Of a stretch of DNA of 55,259 nucleotides, positions 8,414-16,649 are shown piece after piece; position 1 is the stretch's first letter; the number at the start of each line of letters is the position of its first letter. A model generated the notes under the pieces. It did no database searches and had not been told where the DNA came from. It saw only the letters and a program-made list of their open reading frames with translations. Position numbers and translations under genes: made by a program. This DNA comes from Aquibium carbonis (GTDB lineage Bacteria > Pseudomonadota > Alphaproteobacteria > Rhizobiales > Rhizobiaceae): positions 1 through 55,259 of the forward strand of contig NZ_RWKW01000052.1 in the NCBI RefSeq assembly GCF_003970795.1, written 5' to 3'.

Positions 8414-8767
8414 CTATATTGTCATATTAGCGTCACGTGAGTCGATAGATTGATTGTCACTATGACATTCAATTGTATCGGCCTGCCGGCGTTGAGCCGA
8501 AGCCCAGCGCTCGTCGCGCCACGCGACGAGCATCGCAGATGGATCCTCCGAAATACGGCGTCTCAGCGCGAGCAGCACATCCATTCGACAGATGCCGAGG
8601 TCATCCAGCTGGTCATCGCCTAATTCGAGAAGGCGGCGGACCTGTCGTCGATTCCACCAAGCTCGAATGAGCAATTGGGCGCGCATACGCAGACTGACGC
8701 CGGCGGCTATTGCGGCGTCTACCTCTCGATCGGCCTCTGTGTACCGTCTGGAATTGCGCTCTCGCAC
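8414..8767 (-). CDS. DUF1127-containing small protein (copy 1)
   Basis: The conserved part is an Arg-rich helical segment, RAWWNRRQVRRLLELGDDQLDDLGICRMDVLLALRRR, at about residues 35-70. It matches DUF1127, a short domain common in alphaproteobacterial small proteins; a few members elsewhere have been linked to RNA and phosphate or growth control. The frame continues about 45 residues past the domain in a hydrophilic tail that overlaps the putative promoter of the aminotransferase. The start is uncertain: GTG at 8767 or ATG at 8686, the latter giving a protein closer to normal DUF1127 size. A second DUF1127 gene lies at 22.5 kb. Confidence 0.65.
   Translation of the reverse strand: MRERNSRRYTEADREVDAAIAAGVSLRMRAQLLIRAWWNRRQVRRLLELGDDQLDDLGICRMDVLLALRRRISEDPSAMLVAWRDERWASAQRRQADTIECHSDNQSIDSRDANMTI
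8455..8467. promoter_or_regulatory. Operator-like inverted repeat upstream of the aminotransferase
   Basis: TGTCA-CTA-TGACA is a perfect 5-bp inverted repeat, preceded by AT so that the left half reads ATTGTCA. A further ATTGTCATA half-site lies at 8418-8426, 22 bp ahead of the aminotransferase start. The same half-site forms the perfect palindrome in front of the MocR-type gene at 24959. Control by that regulator is inference. Confidence 0.4.
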
Positions 8768-8866
8768 GCCGCTCGCTCAGTTCACCTACCCCTCGCCTTC
8801 ATCGAGAGAAGCGCACGCCCGAGGGGTATCACAAGCGAGTACAATTCTTGCCGCGCTGAGCGAACC

Positions 8867-9820
8867 TCACGCCGCCTGCCTTTCGGATATCCGCGTAGCA
8901 AGCCCCCCGCCGATAGTCGCGAGTATGGAACCAGCGAAGTATATAGCCAGACCAACAAGCGTCGCGTAGGAGTAGCCTATCCGTCCTTCAATCGTCTGAA
9001 AGACAAACACAAAGAGAGGACCAAGGGCGGTAATCGTGGCGATCGTCAACGGCGTCACCAACGATACGGCTCGTTGCACCGCATAGATCGGGAATGCCAT
9101 CAGAACCACGCCGACTGCCAGGACTGCGACCAGGTCAGTTGCCGCGCTTTCCTCCTTTTCGTCGAGGCCAAGAAGAAGGCCTCCGGCGGAAAGGGGGAGA
9201 TACAGTAAGAACCGAAGGCCGAACTGCGCCATCGGTCCGACTCCGTTGGAATCGAGCCGCCGACAGTAGAACAGCATCCAGGTAATCAACGCGCCGGAGA
9301 GAGCGGCTAGCCCGACCCCGGCTACCGCAACGGCACCACCCCCTCGGACGAACCCCGACAAACCCAGAGCGGTTGCACCGCCCATTAGCAGCAGCGAGAC
9401 CCCCACGATAAGGTTTCCACTCGCTTCGAGCTTGTTCCTGGAACCGCTCGCTTCGAGAACGCGAAGTCGAGCCGCAGCGATTGTCGTGAGCGGCACCATT
9501 CCGGAGAAGATCGCAAACGCGATCGTAGGCTCGATAAGCTGTACTGCGAGGAGGTATGCGATCCATCCGCCAGCGGCGGTGACATTCATGCCAAGCAGCG
9601 ACGCGGGTTGTGATATCGCTCGGCTGAGCTGGCTTGGCACCTGTAGCGCAACCCAGCCAAGGGCAATCGCGCTAGTCGTACCAAATACGATCAACCCTAC
9701 GAGGAAGGAATCTACTCGCTGAAAGAGTGACCCGAAGAAGACCGCTTGGGCCGCCTCAAGAATCACAAACGTGAACGACCAAACCAGGCCAGCCCCATGT
9801 GGGGTCAAGATCTTCTGCAT
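8867..9820 (-). CDS. EamA/DMT-type transporter
   Basis: This 317-residue protein is hydrophobic throughout, with about ten predicted membrane segments and the two-repeat look of drug/metabolite transporters (GLVWSFTFVILEAAQAVFFG at the start, ending near TLVGLAIYFAGSILATIGGG). Such proteins sit in the inner membrane and usually export or import small metabolites; the substrate is unknown. I chose the ATG at 9820 because it precedes the first membrane helix. A longer in-frame start at 9988 would add an Arg-rich non-conserved leader that overlaps the neighbouring crotonase. It is probably downstream of that crotonase in the same direction. Confidence 0.78.
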   Translation of the reverse strand: MQKILTPHGAGLVWSFTFVILEAAQAVFFGSLFQRVDSFLVGLIVFGTTSAIALGWVALQVPSQLSRAISQPASLLGMNVTAAGGWIAYLLAVQLIEPTIAFAIFSGMVPLTTIAAARLRVLEASGSRNKLEASGNLIVGVSLLLMGGATALGLSGFVRGGGAVAVAGVGLAALSGALITWMLFYCRRLDSNGVGPMAQFGLRFLLYLPLSAGGLLLGLDEKEESAATDLVAVLAVGVVLMAFPIYAVQRAVSLVTPLTIATITALGPLFVFVFQTIEGRIGYSYATLVGLAIYFAGSILATIGGGLATRISERQAA

Positions 9821-9872
9821 TGGAGTCTGGAAAACACAATAAAATATTCTAACAAGCGCAATTCCTCCACCT

Positions 9873-10655
9873 CTAGTCTTTAAACGCCGGCGACCGCTTC
9901 TCAAGGAACGCGCTAATACCCTCCATGATGTCTGGCGTCTGAGCCATACGCCCGAAGTGCAGAGCCTCGACCGCAAGGCCTTCGTCAATTGAGAGATTCA
10001 TCCCGCGCGTCACGCTCGCCAGACATGCACTGATCGCGCGCGGCGAGTGGGTTATGATCCGGCCGGCTAGCTCGCGTGCCTCCTCGATCAGCTTCCCGCG
10101 CGGTACCACGGCGTTCACGAGACCCATCGCTGCGGCCTCCTGTGCGGAGATGACGTCGCCGGTCAAAATCATCTTGAGCGCGCGCTTTCGACCAACAAGA
10201 CGCGGGAGCCGCTGCGTCCCGCCAAACGGTGGCGGGAAACCTAGCGTGATCTCCGGCTTTGCAAACCGCGCATCCTCGCTGGCAATAGCGAGAGCGACAG
10301 CCTCCACCATTTCGCATCCTCCGCCGTACGCGATACCGTTCACCGCCGCGATGATCGGCTTCGGGAAGCGTTCGAGCCTTGACGTCAGAGCTTGGCCGCG
10401 CCTGACGAAGTCACGAAGTGCGACCTCGGCCCCTGCCTCGACGCTCGCGGAGAACGCGCGGATGTCTGCTCCTGCGCAGAAGGCGCGCCCTGCTCCAGTC
10501 AGAATGACTGCGCCGATTGTTGCGTCAGCTTCGATCACATCGAGCGCCGCCGTCAGGCTGTCGATGAGCGGATAATCGAGCGCGTTGAGCTTGTCCGGGC
10601 GATTAAGCGTCAGAACAGCAACGCCATCCGTCGCCTCTTGAAGCAAGGTTTCCAT
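9873..10655 (-). CDS. Enoyl-CoA hydratase (crotonase) family protein
   Basis: This is a complete 260-residue crotonase: VAVLTLNRPDKLNALDY (12-28), the oxyanion-hole stretch FCAGADIRAF (59-68), GGGCEMVEAVALAIAS with Glu at 115, and KPEITLGFPPPFGGTQRLPR with Glu at 135. Both Glu residues of true enoyl-CoA hydratases are present, so hydration of an enoyl-CoA is plausible. AGGAAAGAG precedes the ATG at 10655, and an ATG two codons earlier is possible. About 80-140 bp upstream is a 61-bp element nearly identical to the one ahead of the truncated LysE gene at 18216. It is divergent from the LysR gene at 10938. Confidence 0.9.
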   Translation of the reverse strand: METLLQEATDGVAVLTLNRPDKLNALDYPLIDSLTAALDVIEADATIGAVILTGAGRAFCAGADIRAFSASVEAGAEVALRDFVRRGQALTSRLERFPKPIIAAVNGIAYGGGCEMVEAVALAIASEDARFAKPEITLGFPPPFGGTQRLPRLVGRKRALKMILTGDVISAQEAAAMGLVNAVVPRGKLIEEARELAGRIITHSPRAISACLASVTRGMNLSIDEGLAVEALHFGRMAQTPDIMEGISAFLEKRSPAFKD

Positions 10656-10734
10656 CGTCATCTCTTTCCTCGCGGCTTTCATCGATCTCTCAAGCACGTG
10701 AGTGCGTAGGATGGCCGACACTCAAGCGCGGGGA

Positions 10735-10795
10735 CCGACCGCGCAAACGAGTTGTCATTGCCCATGGATGAGCATCGCTCAGCCGGCAGACTGAG
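10735..10795 (-). repeat. 61-bp shared upstream element, copy 1
   Basis: Read on the minus strand, this segment matches 18105-18165 (plus strand) at 55 of 61 positions. It contains a CTCAG...CTGAG inverted repeat at one end and the core TGACAACTCGTTTGCGCGG at the other. It lies in the same orientation relative to the downstream gene in both places (here the crotonase at 10655). A transcription-factor site or promoter duplicated with its gene is the likeliest explanation. Confidence 0.7.
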
Positions 10796-10937
10796 ACACG
10801 ACGACCCCCGTTGGCCGACCGGACCTACCAGTGCGTTGAAGAGCCCTTGTCCAGCGGTGAATTGATTTCATGCGCACCAGCGGAGCAACCACCGCATACT
10901 GCACGCTGGTATTGGCACGATGAGGTGCATCCGGCAT

Positions 10938-11915
10938 ATGGCGTTCAGACTACCACCGCTGAATACGCTCCGCTTCTTCGAGGCGGCCGGCAGATTGTTG
11001 AGCTTTAAGCTGGCTGCCGAGGAACTCGAGGTGACACCGAGCGCCGTAAGCCACGGCATCCAATCGCTCGAAGACTGGCTAGGGGTAACCCTGTTCGCCC
11101 GCTCGAGCCGCGGGCTCGCGCTTACCGACTCAGGTGAAGACTACCTCCCTGCCGTGCGGGAGGCACTTACCGTCCTCTCCAACGCAACTGATCGCGTGCC
11201 CGGACGACCGCCGCGCGGCAGTCTCGCAATCAGCGTTGCGCCGACCTTTGGTGCTCGCCTTCTACTGCCGAGGCTTCCGGCCTTCCGGCAGCTCCATCCG
11301 GATATCACCGTCCATATCGACACGACTCACACTCGCGTCGAGTTTCCCCGAGACGGCGCGGATATCGCCATCCGCATGGGCAAAGGAACGTGGCCAGACC
11401 TGGTCGCCTTCCATCTGTTGGCAGAAGAACTGGTGCCCGTCTGCTCGCCAGAGCTTCTTTCCAAACTAGGCCCGACGGCACGACTATGCGATACGCCCCT
11501 CATTCATATCACGACCGTCTCCCAAGACTGGAACGCATGGGCGGCGGCTGCACGCCGTGAGCCAATCGATTGCGAGCGCGGTCTAATGGTCGACACGATT
11601 CAAATGTCTATCGATGCGGCGGCTCAAGGCCTTGGAATCGCAATCGGTCGCCTTCCGCTCGTCCGGCCGGAGCTGGCAAGCGGCCGCCTCGTGCGGTTCT
11701 GTGGGCCTAGCGTCAAGGCCGAGACGGGATACTGGTTGGTGGGCCCACGCGAAACGATGGCTCGACCCGAGATTGTGACCTTTCGGAACTGGATCACGCG
11801 CGAAATGCAAGAGTTCGCAGCGGATGCCTCGGCCGATGCATCCGCGCCGCCTCCAGGTCATGAAGGCTCCGCAGGGCAGCGAGGTAGCATAGATGCCCCA
11901 CAGCATGTCTCGTGA
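10938..11915 (+). CDS. LysR-family regulator, GcvA-like (copy 1)
   Basis: This protein of about 325 residues has the GcvA-type opening RLPPLNTLRFFEAAGRLLSF and a winged HTH around residues 18-45 (AAEELEVTPSAVSHGIQSLE). An effector-binding domain of periplasmic-binding-protein fold follows. The start at 10938 aligns with its paralogue at 15534, which begins MGFRLPPVNTL; an ATG at 10920 is possible. It is transcribed divergently from the crotonase at 10655 across an intergenic region holding the 61-bp shared element, so the crotonase is a candidate target. The C-terminal ~25 residues are Ala/Ser-rich and not family-typical. Confidence 0.9.
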   Translation: MAFRLPPLNTLRFFEAAGRLLSFKLAAEELEVTPSAVSHGIQSLEDWLGVTLFARSSRGLALTDSGEDYLPAVREALTVLSNATDRVPGRPPRGSLAISVAPTFGARLLLPRLPAFRQLHPDITVHIDTTHTRVEFPRDGADIAIRMGKGTWPDLVAFHLLAEELVPVCSPELLSKLGPTARLCDTPLIHITTVSQDWNAWAAAARREPIDCERGLMVDTIQMSIDAAAQGLGIAIGRLPLVRPELASGRLVRFCGPSVKAETGYWLVGPRETMARPEIVTFRNWITREMQEFAADASADASAPPPGHEGSAGQRGSIDAPQHVS

Positions 11916-12050
11916 TCCCGCCGGGACGGTCCGGCGCGATCAGAGGCGGGTCAGCCCGTCCATCGCGGATATGCCGGATGTCAGAGCCCTTCACGCGACC
12001 ATCGTCATCGCCCTCGCCGACAGCATCTCGTGCCGAAAGGAGTTAGGTGC

Positions 12051-12911
12051 ATGATATCGCAGGCGTCGAACGATCCCATAGTGGAGCGCCTGGCAGCCTT
12101 CTCCCACGGTGAGCACGGCGGAAATCCCGCTGGCGTCGTAATCAGTGAAGCGTTGCCGCCACCCGACGAGATGCAGGCAATCGCCAAGGATGTCGGGTAC
12201 TCCGAGACGGCGTTTGCCGCCAAGGTCGATGATTCGTGGCGCGTGCGCTACTTTGCTCCCGAGATCGAGGTGCCCTTCTGTGGCCACGCGACTATCGCTC
12301 TCGGCGCCGCCCTCGCGACGCGCCATGGGAATCGGACGTTTCATCTCCATCTCAACGAAGCTAACATAACTGTGGAAGGGCACCGCACAGATGATGAACT
12401 TTCCGCTACCCTCCTGTCGCCGCCGACGCGGAGCATGTCGGCCGCTCCGCACTTGATCAAAGAGACGCTCGAGCTGTTCGGCTATCGCCAAGCCGATCTC
12501 GATCGCCGTCTCCCCCCTGCGATTGCCGAGGCTGGCGCCCGTCATCTTGTTATCGCACTATCCGAAAGGCGGTCTCTCGCCGGCATGCGCTATGACTTTG
12601 CGCAAGGCCGATCCCTCATGCTGGAAAACGGCTTCGCCACAATCAGCCTCGTCGTCGCCGATGGCGATCGTCGCTTCCACTCACGCAACCCATTTGCTGC
12701 CGGTGGGATCTACGAGGACCCGGCGACGGGCGCGGCCGCCGCCGCGCTGGCAGGATATCTCCGTGATGTGCGCTGGCCCCACGGCGGATCAATCGAAATC
12801 GCCCAAGGCGACGACATGGGCGTACCGTGCCGGCTGTTCGCGGAAATCTCCGATCAACCCGGCGAGGGAATACGCGTTTCGGGCCGCGTGCGGTCGATCG
12901 TTGCAGGCTAA
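12051..12911 (+). CDS. PhzF-family isomerase-like protein (copy 2)
   Basis: This 286-residue protein of the PhzF fold has HGEHGGNPAGVV (20-31), the putative catalytic Glu at residue 52 in GYSETAFAAK, RYFAPEIEVPFCGHATIALG, and the second-half motif YEDPATGAAAAALAGYL. AAAGGAG lies 10 bp ahead of the ATG at 12051, which decides the start over an upstream in-frame ATG at 12030. It differs clearly from copies 1 and 3, so these are old paralogues rather than recent duplicates. A GNAT gene converges on it with a 4-bp overlap at the stops. Confidence 0.88.
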   Translation: MISQASNDPIVERLAAFSHGEHGGNPAGVVISEALPPPDEMQAIAKDVGYSETAFAAKVDDSWRVRYFAPEIEVPFCGHATIALGAALATRHGNRTFHLHLNEANITVEGHRTDDELSATLLSPPTRSMSAAPHLIKETLELFGYRQADLDRRLPPAIAEAGARHLVIALSERRSLAGMRYDFAQGRSLMLENGFATISLVVADGDRRFHSRNPFAAGGIYEDPATGAAAAALAGYLRDVRWPHGGSIEIAQGDDMGVPCRLFAEISDQPGEGIRVSGRVRSIVAG

Positions 12912-13357
12912 ACCAATCTCTTCTTCATGTAGATGCGGCGGTAGCCATCTTCCTCGATGCGGTGAGTCTCGACGTAGCCAAGACGGCCGTACAGCGCGAG
13001 ATTCTCGACCATCACTTCATTGGTGTAGAGTCTCAGAACTTCGTATCCCTTCCGCTGGCCGAGCGTCTCCGCATACTCCAGAAGCCGGCGTCCGAAGCCC
13101 TTGCCCTGCGCGTCGAGACGGACTGCAACGTTGTCCAGCAGAAAGCCGTGCTCGCCTTCGATTACCACCAACACACCGGCGATCTTATGCGCGTCCTCAA
13201 GCACATGAACAGCATGCTGCTGGACCAACGCCGCGTAGTCCGAAAGCACAGGGCCGGCTACACGGCCGATTCTGGGCGTATAGAGCGCGTAAGCGTCGGC
13301 AACGAGCGAGCGAATCTCCGGTAGATCAGCCTCGACAGCCACGCGCACACCCTCCAT
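12908..13357 (-). CDS. GNAT-family N-acetyltransferase
   Basis: This 149-residue protein is a minimal GNAT domain. Beta strands flank the acetyl-CoA loop VRLDAQGKGFGRRLLEYAETLGQRKG (the Q/R-x-x-G-x-G/A signature, about residues 78-103), and it closes with TNEVMVENLALYGRLGYVETHR. The substrate is unknown; amines, amino acids or antibiotics are typical for the family. The Met at 13357 gives a complete first strand (MEGVRVAVEADLPEIR). It converges with the PhzF gene at 12051, the stops overlapping by four bases. This is one of five GNAT genes in the cargo block. Confidence 0.88.
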   Translation of the reverse strand: MEGVRVAVEADLPEIRSLVADAYALYTPRIGRVAGPVLSDYAALVQQHAVHVLEDAHKIAGVLVVIEGEHGFLLDNVAVRLDAQGKGFGRRLLEYAETLGQRKGYEVLRLYTNEVMVENLALYGRLGYVETHRIEEDGYRRIYMKKRLV

Positions 13358-13604
13358 GCTTCCTCCCAGCGCGACAAAATTGGTAGCGCGATCCTTAGCA
13401 CCGCAATGCCAGAGGCCTCCGCACTGAGCTAGAGACCGTCGGCACAGCCTATGCCGACTTTCAACTCCGATGCTGGTGAAGATTGTTCAGCCAGCGATGA
13501 ACCAAGCTTGTTTGGCTGCCGAGCCCCCATTGGATACCGTCAGAAGCGGCCTTTGACGCTGTTGCAGGCATTGGCGTCAATCGACTGCCGTACCGCAAGA
13601 CAAG

Positions 13605-14213
13605 ATGAAGTCCACTGGAATCGCCATGCCTAACGCCACAACCATCACACCATTCAGCCCGCTCGATCTTAGCCGCCACTCGGTCGCGTTGCAGGCCCTC
13701 GCCGTCCTGATCGGGACAGTGCTGCTTGCCTTATCCTCCTACATTGAAGTCCCGATGGTTCCAGTGCCAATGACGATGCAGACCTTCGCGGTCACGCTCG
13801 TCGGCGCTCTGTACGGCTGGCGTCTCGGGATCATCACAATCTCAGCGTGGCTTCTCGAGGGCGCTGCCGGCCTTCCCGTTCTCGCCGGCGGAGCTGGTGG
13901 CCTCCATCACTTTTCCGGTCCTACCGGAGGGTATCTAGTCGCCTTTGTCGTTGCCGGCGGCCTTACGGGCTGGCTCGCCGAGCATGGCTGGAACGGAGGT
14001 CGTCCAGGTCTCGCTTTGCTGTCCATGCTGCTCGGAAACGCAGCATGCCTCGCCATCGGAGCGGCGTGGCTCGCAGTGCTGATCGGACCTCAGCAAGCGA
14101 TTGCGCACGGCGTCATGCCATTCCTCCTGGGCGGCCTCTTGAAATCCGCTTTCGCGGCCGCCTCTCTCGCGGCCCTGACACGCATCCTCAGTTCGCGCGA
14201 GGTTCGGCGATGA
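13605..14213 (+). CDS. bioY: BioY, biotin transporter S component
   Basis: This 202-residue membrane protein has the BioY signature in the first third (SSYIEVPMVPVPMTMQTFAV near 45-64) and about six membrane segments. It includes the Gly-rich GGLHHFSGPTGGYLVAF stretch typical of the family. BioY binds biotin in the membrane and can work alone or with the EcfA/EcfT energy-coupling module; no bioMN genes are seen here. The start may be this Met or the Met at codon 8 (13626). The next gene overlaps its stop (ATGA), forming a probable three-gene operon with DUF1284 and the isomerase-like gene. Confidence 0.93.
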   Translation: MKSTGIAMPNATTITPFSPLDLSRHSVALQALAVLIGTVLLALSSYIEVPMVPVPMTMQTFAVTLVGALYGWRLGIITISAWLLEGAAGLPVLAGGAGGLHHFSGPTGGYLVAFVVAGGLTGWLAEHGWNGGRPGLALLSMLLGNAACLAIGAAWLAVLIGPQQAIAHGVMPFLLGGLLKSAFAAASLAALTRILSSREVRR

Positions 14214-14740
14214 CGGTGCGCCTAAGAGCGCACCACCTGCTCTGCCTCCTGACGTACTCGGGTAAGGGCTACAGCTCTGCCTTCACAACCAACCTCGACT
14301 CAGTGGCCGACCGTATCCAGCTAGGAGAAGAAATCGTCGTGGTCTCGGAGGCCGATGACGTTTGTGCGCCGCTGCTCGCAGAGTCCGACGTTCACTGTCA
14401 CCGCGAGAGCGTCATGCGCCGCGACGACGTTGCCGCTGCGGAGTTGAGCGCGATCCTTGGATACTCCATTCGTCCCGGAACGGCTTTCCGCATGGATGGC
14501 GAGTTGATCACGACGATGCGAGACGCCTTCGTCGCTGGCGTTACGCGCAGCGCCTGCAGCGGGTGCGAGTGGTTCGACCTGTGCTCCACCACTGCTGCGG
14601 CCCACTATGTTGACGCCCGACTGACCGCGCGGCGCAGTCCTTCGGACAGCGGTAGCCGCTCGACAATACGTCCGGCGGCCGTGCTTCAATCCGCGCGGGC
14701 TTTGCCGGACGACCCTCTCAGCAAGCTGAGCTTTCCATGA
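14210..14740 (+). CDS. DUF1284 protein, Cys-rich, coupled to bioY
   Basis: This 176-residue protein begins MTVRLRAHHLLCLLTYSGKG, the hallmark of DUF1284. It carries a set of Cys residues (DVCAPL, DVHCHRES, CSGCEWFDLC) that could bind a metal or an Fe-S cluster; that role is unproven. The ATG overlaps the bioY stop by four bases, which decides the start, and its own stop overlaps the next start. DUF1284 genes occur next to bioY in some alphaproteobacteria, so a biotin-related role is a reasonable inference. The last ~35 residues are Ser/Arg-rich and less conserved. Confidence 0.82.
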   Translation: MTVRLRAHHLLCLLTYSGKGYSSAFTTNLDSVADRIQLGEEIVVVSEADDVCAPLLAESDVHCHRESVMRRDDVAAAELSAILGYSIRPGTAFRMDGELITTMRDAFVAGVTRSACSGCEWFDLCSTTAAAHYVDARLTARRSPSDSGSRSTIRPAAVLQSARALPDDPLSKLSFP

Positions 14741-15348
14741 CCCAGCAATCTCCGACAATTGAATTCTGGTTCGATTTCAGTTCCCCCTATGCGTTTTTCG
14801 CGTCGCTTTCGATCGAGGAGATTGCCGCGCGTCATCGCCGATCTGTGCAATGGCGTCCCTTCATGCTCGGCGTGCTCTTCAAAGCGACGGGGATGATGTC
14901 GCTGACGCAGACGCCATTGCGCGGGGACTACGCCAAGCACGATTGGCTCCGCCTCGCTCGGCGCGCCGGCGTGGTGTTCAATCCACCCGAGAGCCATCCT
15001 GCAACGCAGCTACCTGCAAGCCGAGCGTTCTACTGGATCGAGAGCAAGCGTCCCGAGCTTGCGGTGCCGTTCGCAAAGCGCGTTTTTCAATCCTACTTCT
15101 CCGCCGGCCACGATACAGCACAGCCTGACCGCGTGGCCGCGATTGCGTCCGACCTCGGCATTGCCGCGACTGCGGTGATCGAAGCGATCGCGCTTCCGGC
15201 CGTGAAGGAAGAGGTGCGCGCGAGGACCGACGAAGCGCTACGCAGAGGAATATTCGGCTCGCCCTTCTTTGTCGTGGATGGCGAGCCGTTCTGGGGGCAC
15301 GACCGACTTACTATGCTCGACGAATGGCTCCAACGCGGCGGCTGGTAG
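14737..15348 (+). CDS. DsbA-fold protein, 2-hydroxychromene-2-carboxylate isomerase type
   Basis: This 203-residue protein has the thioredoxin-like opening IEFWFDFSSPYAFFASLSIEE with Ser in place of the redox CxxC, which is diagnostic for the kappa-GST/HCCA-isomerase branch. It also has an all-helical middle and the closing GIFGSPFFVVDGEPFWGHDRL. Family members are glutathione-dependent isomerases of aromatic degradation or detoxification; the substrate here is unknown. It overlaps the DUF1284 stop by four bases and so shares a transcript with bioY. A glutathione S-transferase homologue is encoded elsewhere in the block (22826). Confidence 0.9.
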   Translation: MTQQSPTIEFWFDFSSPYAFFASLSIEEIAARHRRSVQWRPFMLGVLFKATGMMSLTQTPLRGDYAKHDWLRLARRAGVVFNPPESHPATQLPASRAFYWIESKRPELAVPFAKRVFQSYFSAGHDTAQPDRVAAIASDLGIAATAVIEAIALPAVKEEVRARTDEALRRGIFGSPFFVVDGEPFWGHDRLTMLDEWLQRGGW

Positions 15349-15451
15349 GCCGAGTTCAGTCGGTCAGCAGCGTCCAGCCGCTCGCTTTATGGCGCTTCAG
15401 GGATCGATGCCGTCGCAGCCGCCGCGCGGTCATCGTGGATTGTCACTTGAT

Positions 15452-15500
15452 ACAATATGCGAATTGACACATTCGCGGCGTTGAAACAATATAAGAATTG
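15452..15500. repeat. Tandem operator-like direct repeats
   Basis: ACAATATGCGAATTG (15452-15466) and ACAATATAAGAATTG (15486-15500) match at 13 of 15 positions with a 34-bp period, about three helical turns. They end 33 bp ahead of the LysR gene at 15534, so they are candidate autoregulatory sites of that regulator. The spacing fits a dimer-of-dimers binding on one face of the DNA. Confidence 0.45.
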
Positions 15501-15533
15501 GTCATGAGCGTTTGATTTTCGCACGGGCATTCC

Positions 15534-16499
15534 ATGGGCTTCAGGCTTCCTCCGGTAAACACGCTGCGTCTCTTTGAGGCAGCGGCCCGGCTCGGGAGCT
15601 TCAAGCTTGCGGCGGATGAGATCCACATCACGCCCAGTGCCATAAGCCACGGCATACAGACATTGGAGAATTGGCTGGGAACCGAGCTGTTCCATCGCGG
15701 CCCGCGCGGTCTCACGCTCACGCCGGCAGGGGAAGCATACGCGCCTGAAGTTCAAGCAGCTCTGTCAATCCTTGCCACGGCAACCGAACGCTTGCCAGGC
15801 CGCCGCGCGACAGGCGCACTCTCCGTCAGCAGCGCGCCGACATTCGCAAACAGGTGGCTGCTTCCGCGCCTTTCTCGCTTCACCGAACTCTATCCCGATA
15901 TCCGCGTCACGATTGATACGTCCCGGCACTATGTCGACTTTCCGACCGCCGGTATCGACCTCGCGATCAGGCGGGGAACGGCGCCGAAGTCGGGAGAGTC
16001 CTGGACCCAGCTCGTGCCCGAGATGGTTGTTCCTGTCTGCTCGCCCAGTCTGCGGCAAAGCATTTCCGTCGACGATGAAGTCGAGCTCCTCGGACACGCG
16101 CCTCTGATCCATGTGACCACTGTCCGGGAAGATTGGCGCTCATGGTTCGAGGCAAGAGGCATTGCACCTCCGTCGAACGAGCGCGCCATTCGCGTCGACA
16201 CCATTCAGCTCGCGGCGGAAGGCGCCATGCGCGGACTTGGTATCGCCATGGGCCGCAAGCCGCTGATCGACGAATACCTCGTGCAGGGCAGCCTTTTGGA
16301 GATCGCCGGTCCCGCGATCCCGGCGGATACCAGCTACTGGCTCGTTGGTACGCAGTTGGCCTTTGACCGACCTGAGACAAGGCTATTTCGCGCCTGGATT
16401 CTTCAGGAGCTTCGTAACGGCGTTCGGCCGCTGGCGCCTACCACCGCGGCGGTGCCACGGCCGAAAATCACACCCCAGCGCCTTGGCATCGCAAGATGA
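15534..16499 (+). CDS. LysR-family regulator, GcvA-like (copy 2)
   Basis: This 321-residue protein is closely similar to the LysR at 10938, especially in the first 50 residues (GFRLPPVNTLRLFEAAARL, then PSAISHGIQTLENWLGT). It has an N-terminal winged HTH and a C-terminal effector domain. Two near-identical 15-bp direct repeats lie just upstream and may be its own binding sites. The gene downstream (GNAT, 16650) carries the TGACA/ACTCGTTTGCGC motif found ahead of two other cargo genes, so it or its paralogue may control that set. The last ~20 residues are Pro/Arg-rich and poorly conserved. Confidence 0.9.
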   Translation: MGFRLPPVNTLRLFEAAARLGSFKLAADEIHITPSAISHGIQTLENWLGTELFHRGPRGLTLTPAGEAYAPEVQAALSILATATERLPGRRATGALSVSSAPTFANRWLLPRLSRFTELYPDIRVTIDTSRHYVDFPTAGIDLAIRRGTAPKSGESWTQLVPEMVVPVCSPSLRQSISVDDEVELLGHAPLIHVTTVREDWRSWFEARGIAPPSNERAIRVDTIQLAAEGAMRGLGIAMGRKPLIDEYLVQGSLLEIAGPAIPADTSYWLVGTQLAFDRPETRLFRAWILQELRNGVRPLAPTTAAVPRPKITPQRLGIAR

Positions 16500-16557
16500 C
16501 CTGAGCGCGAGGCGGCTCAGGATGTTGTTGATCCCTCAAAGAGACGTCGCCTGCGGG

Positions 16558-16577
16558 TGACAGAAACTCGTTTGCGC
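16558..16577 (+). promoter_or_regulatory. Shared operator-like motif upstream of a GNAT gene
   Basis: TGACA at 16558-16562 followed after three bases by ACTCGTTTGCGC (16566-16577) repeats the core of the 61-bp elements at 10735 and 18105, with two extra bases between the halves. A CTGAG...CTCAG inverted repeat precedes it at 16501-16520, like the CTCAG...CTGAG in those elements. It lies about 72 bp ahead of the GNAT start. Confidence 0.5.
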
Positions 16578-16649
16578 TGCTAGCTGCAGGACAACATTCT
16601 TCCAACAACTCAAGCCCAGCAGCTCGCTAACGCGGCGTTCGAGGCGTCG

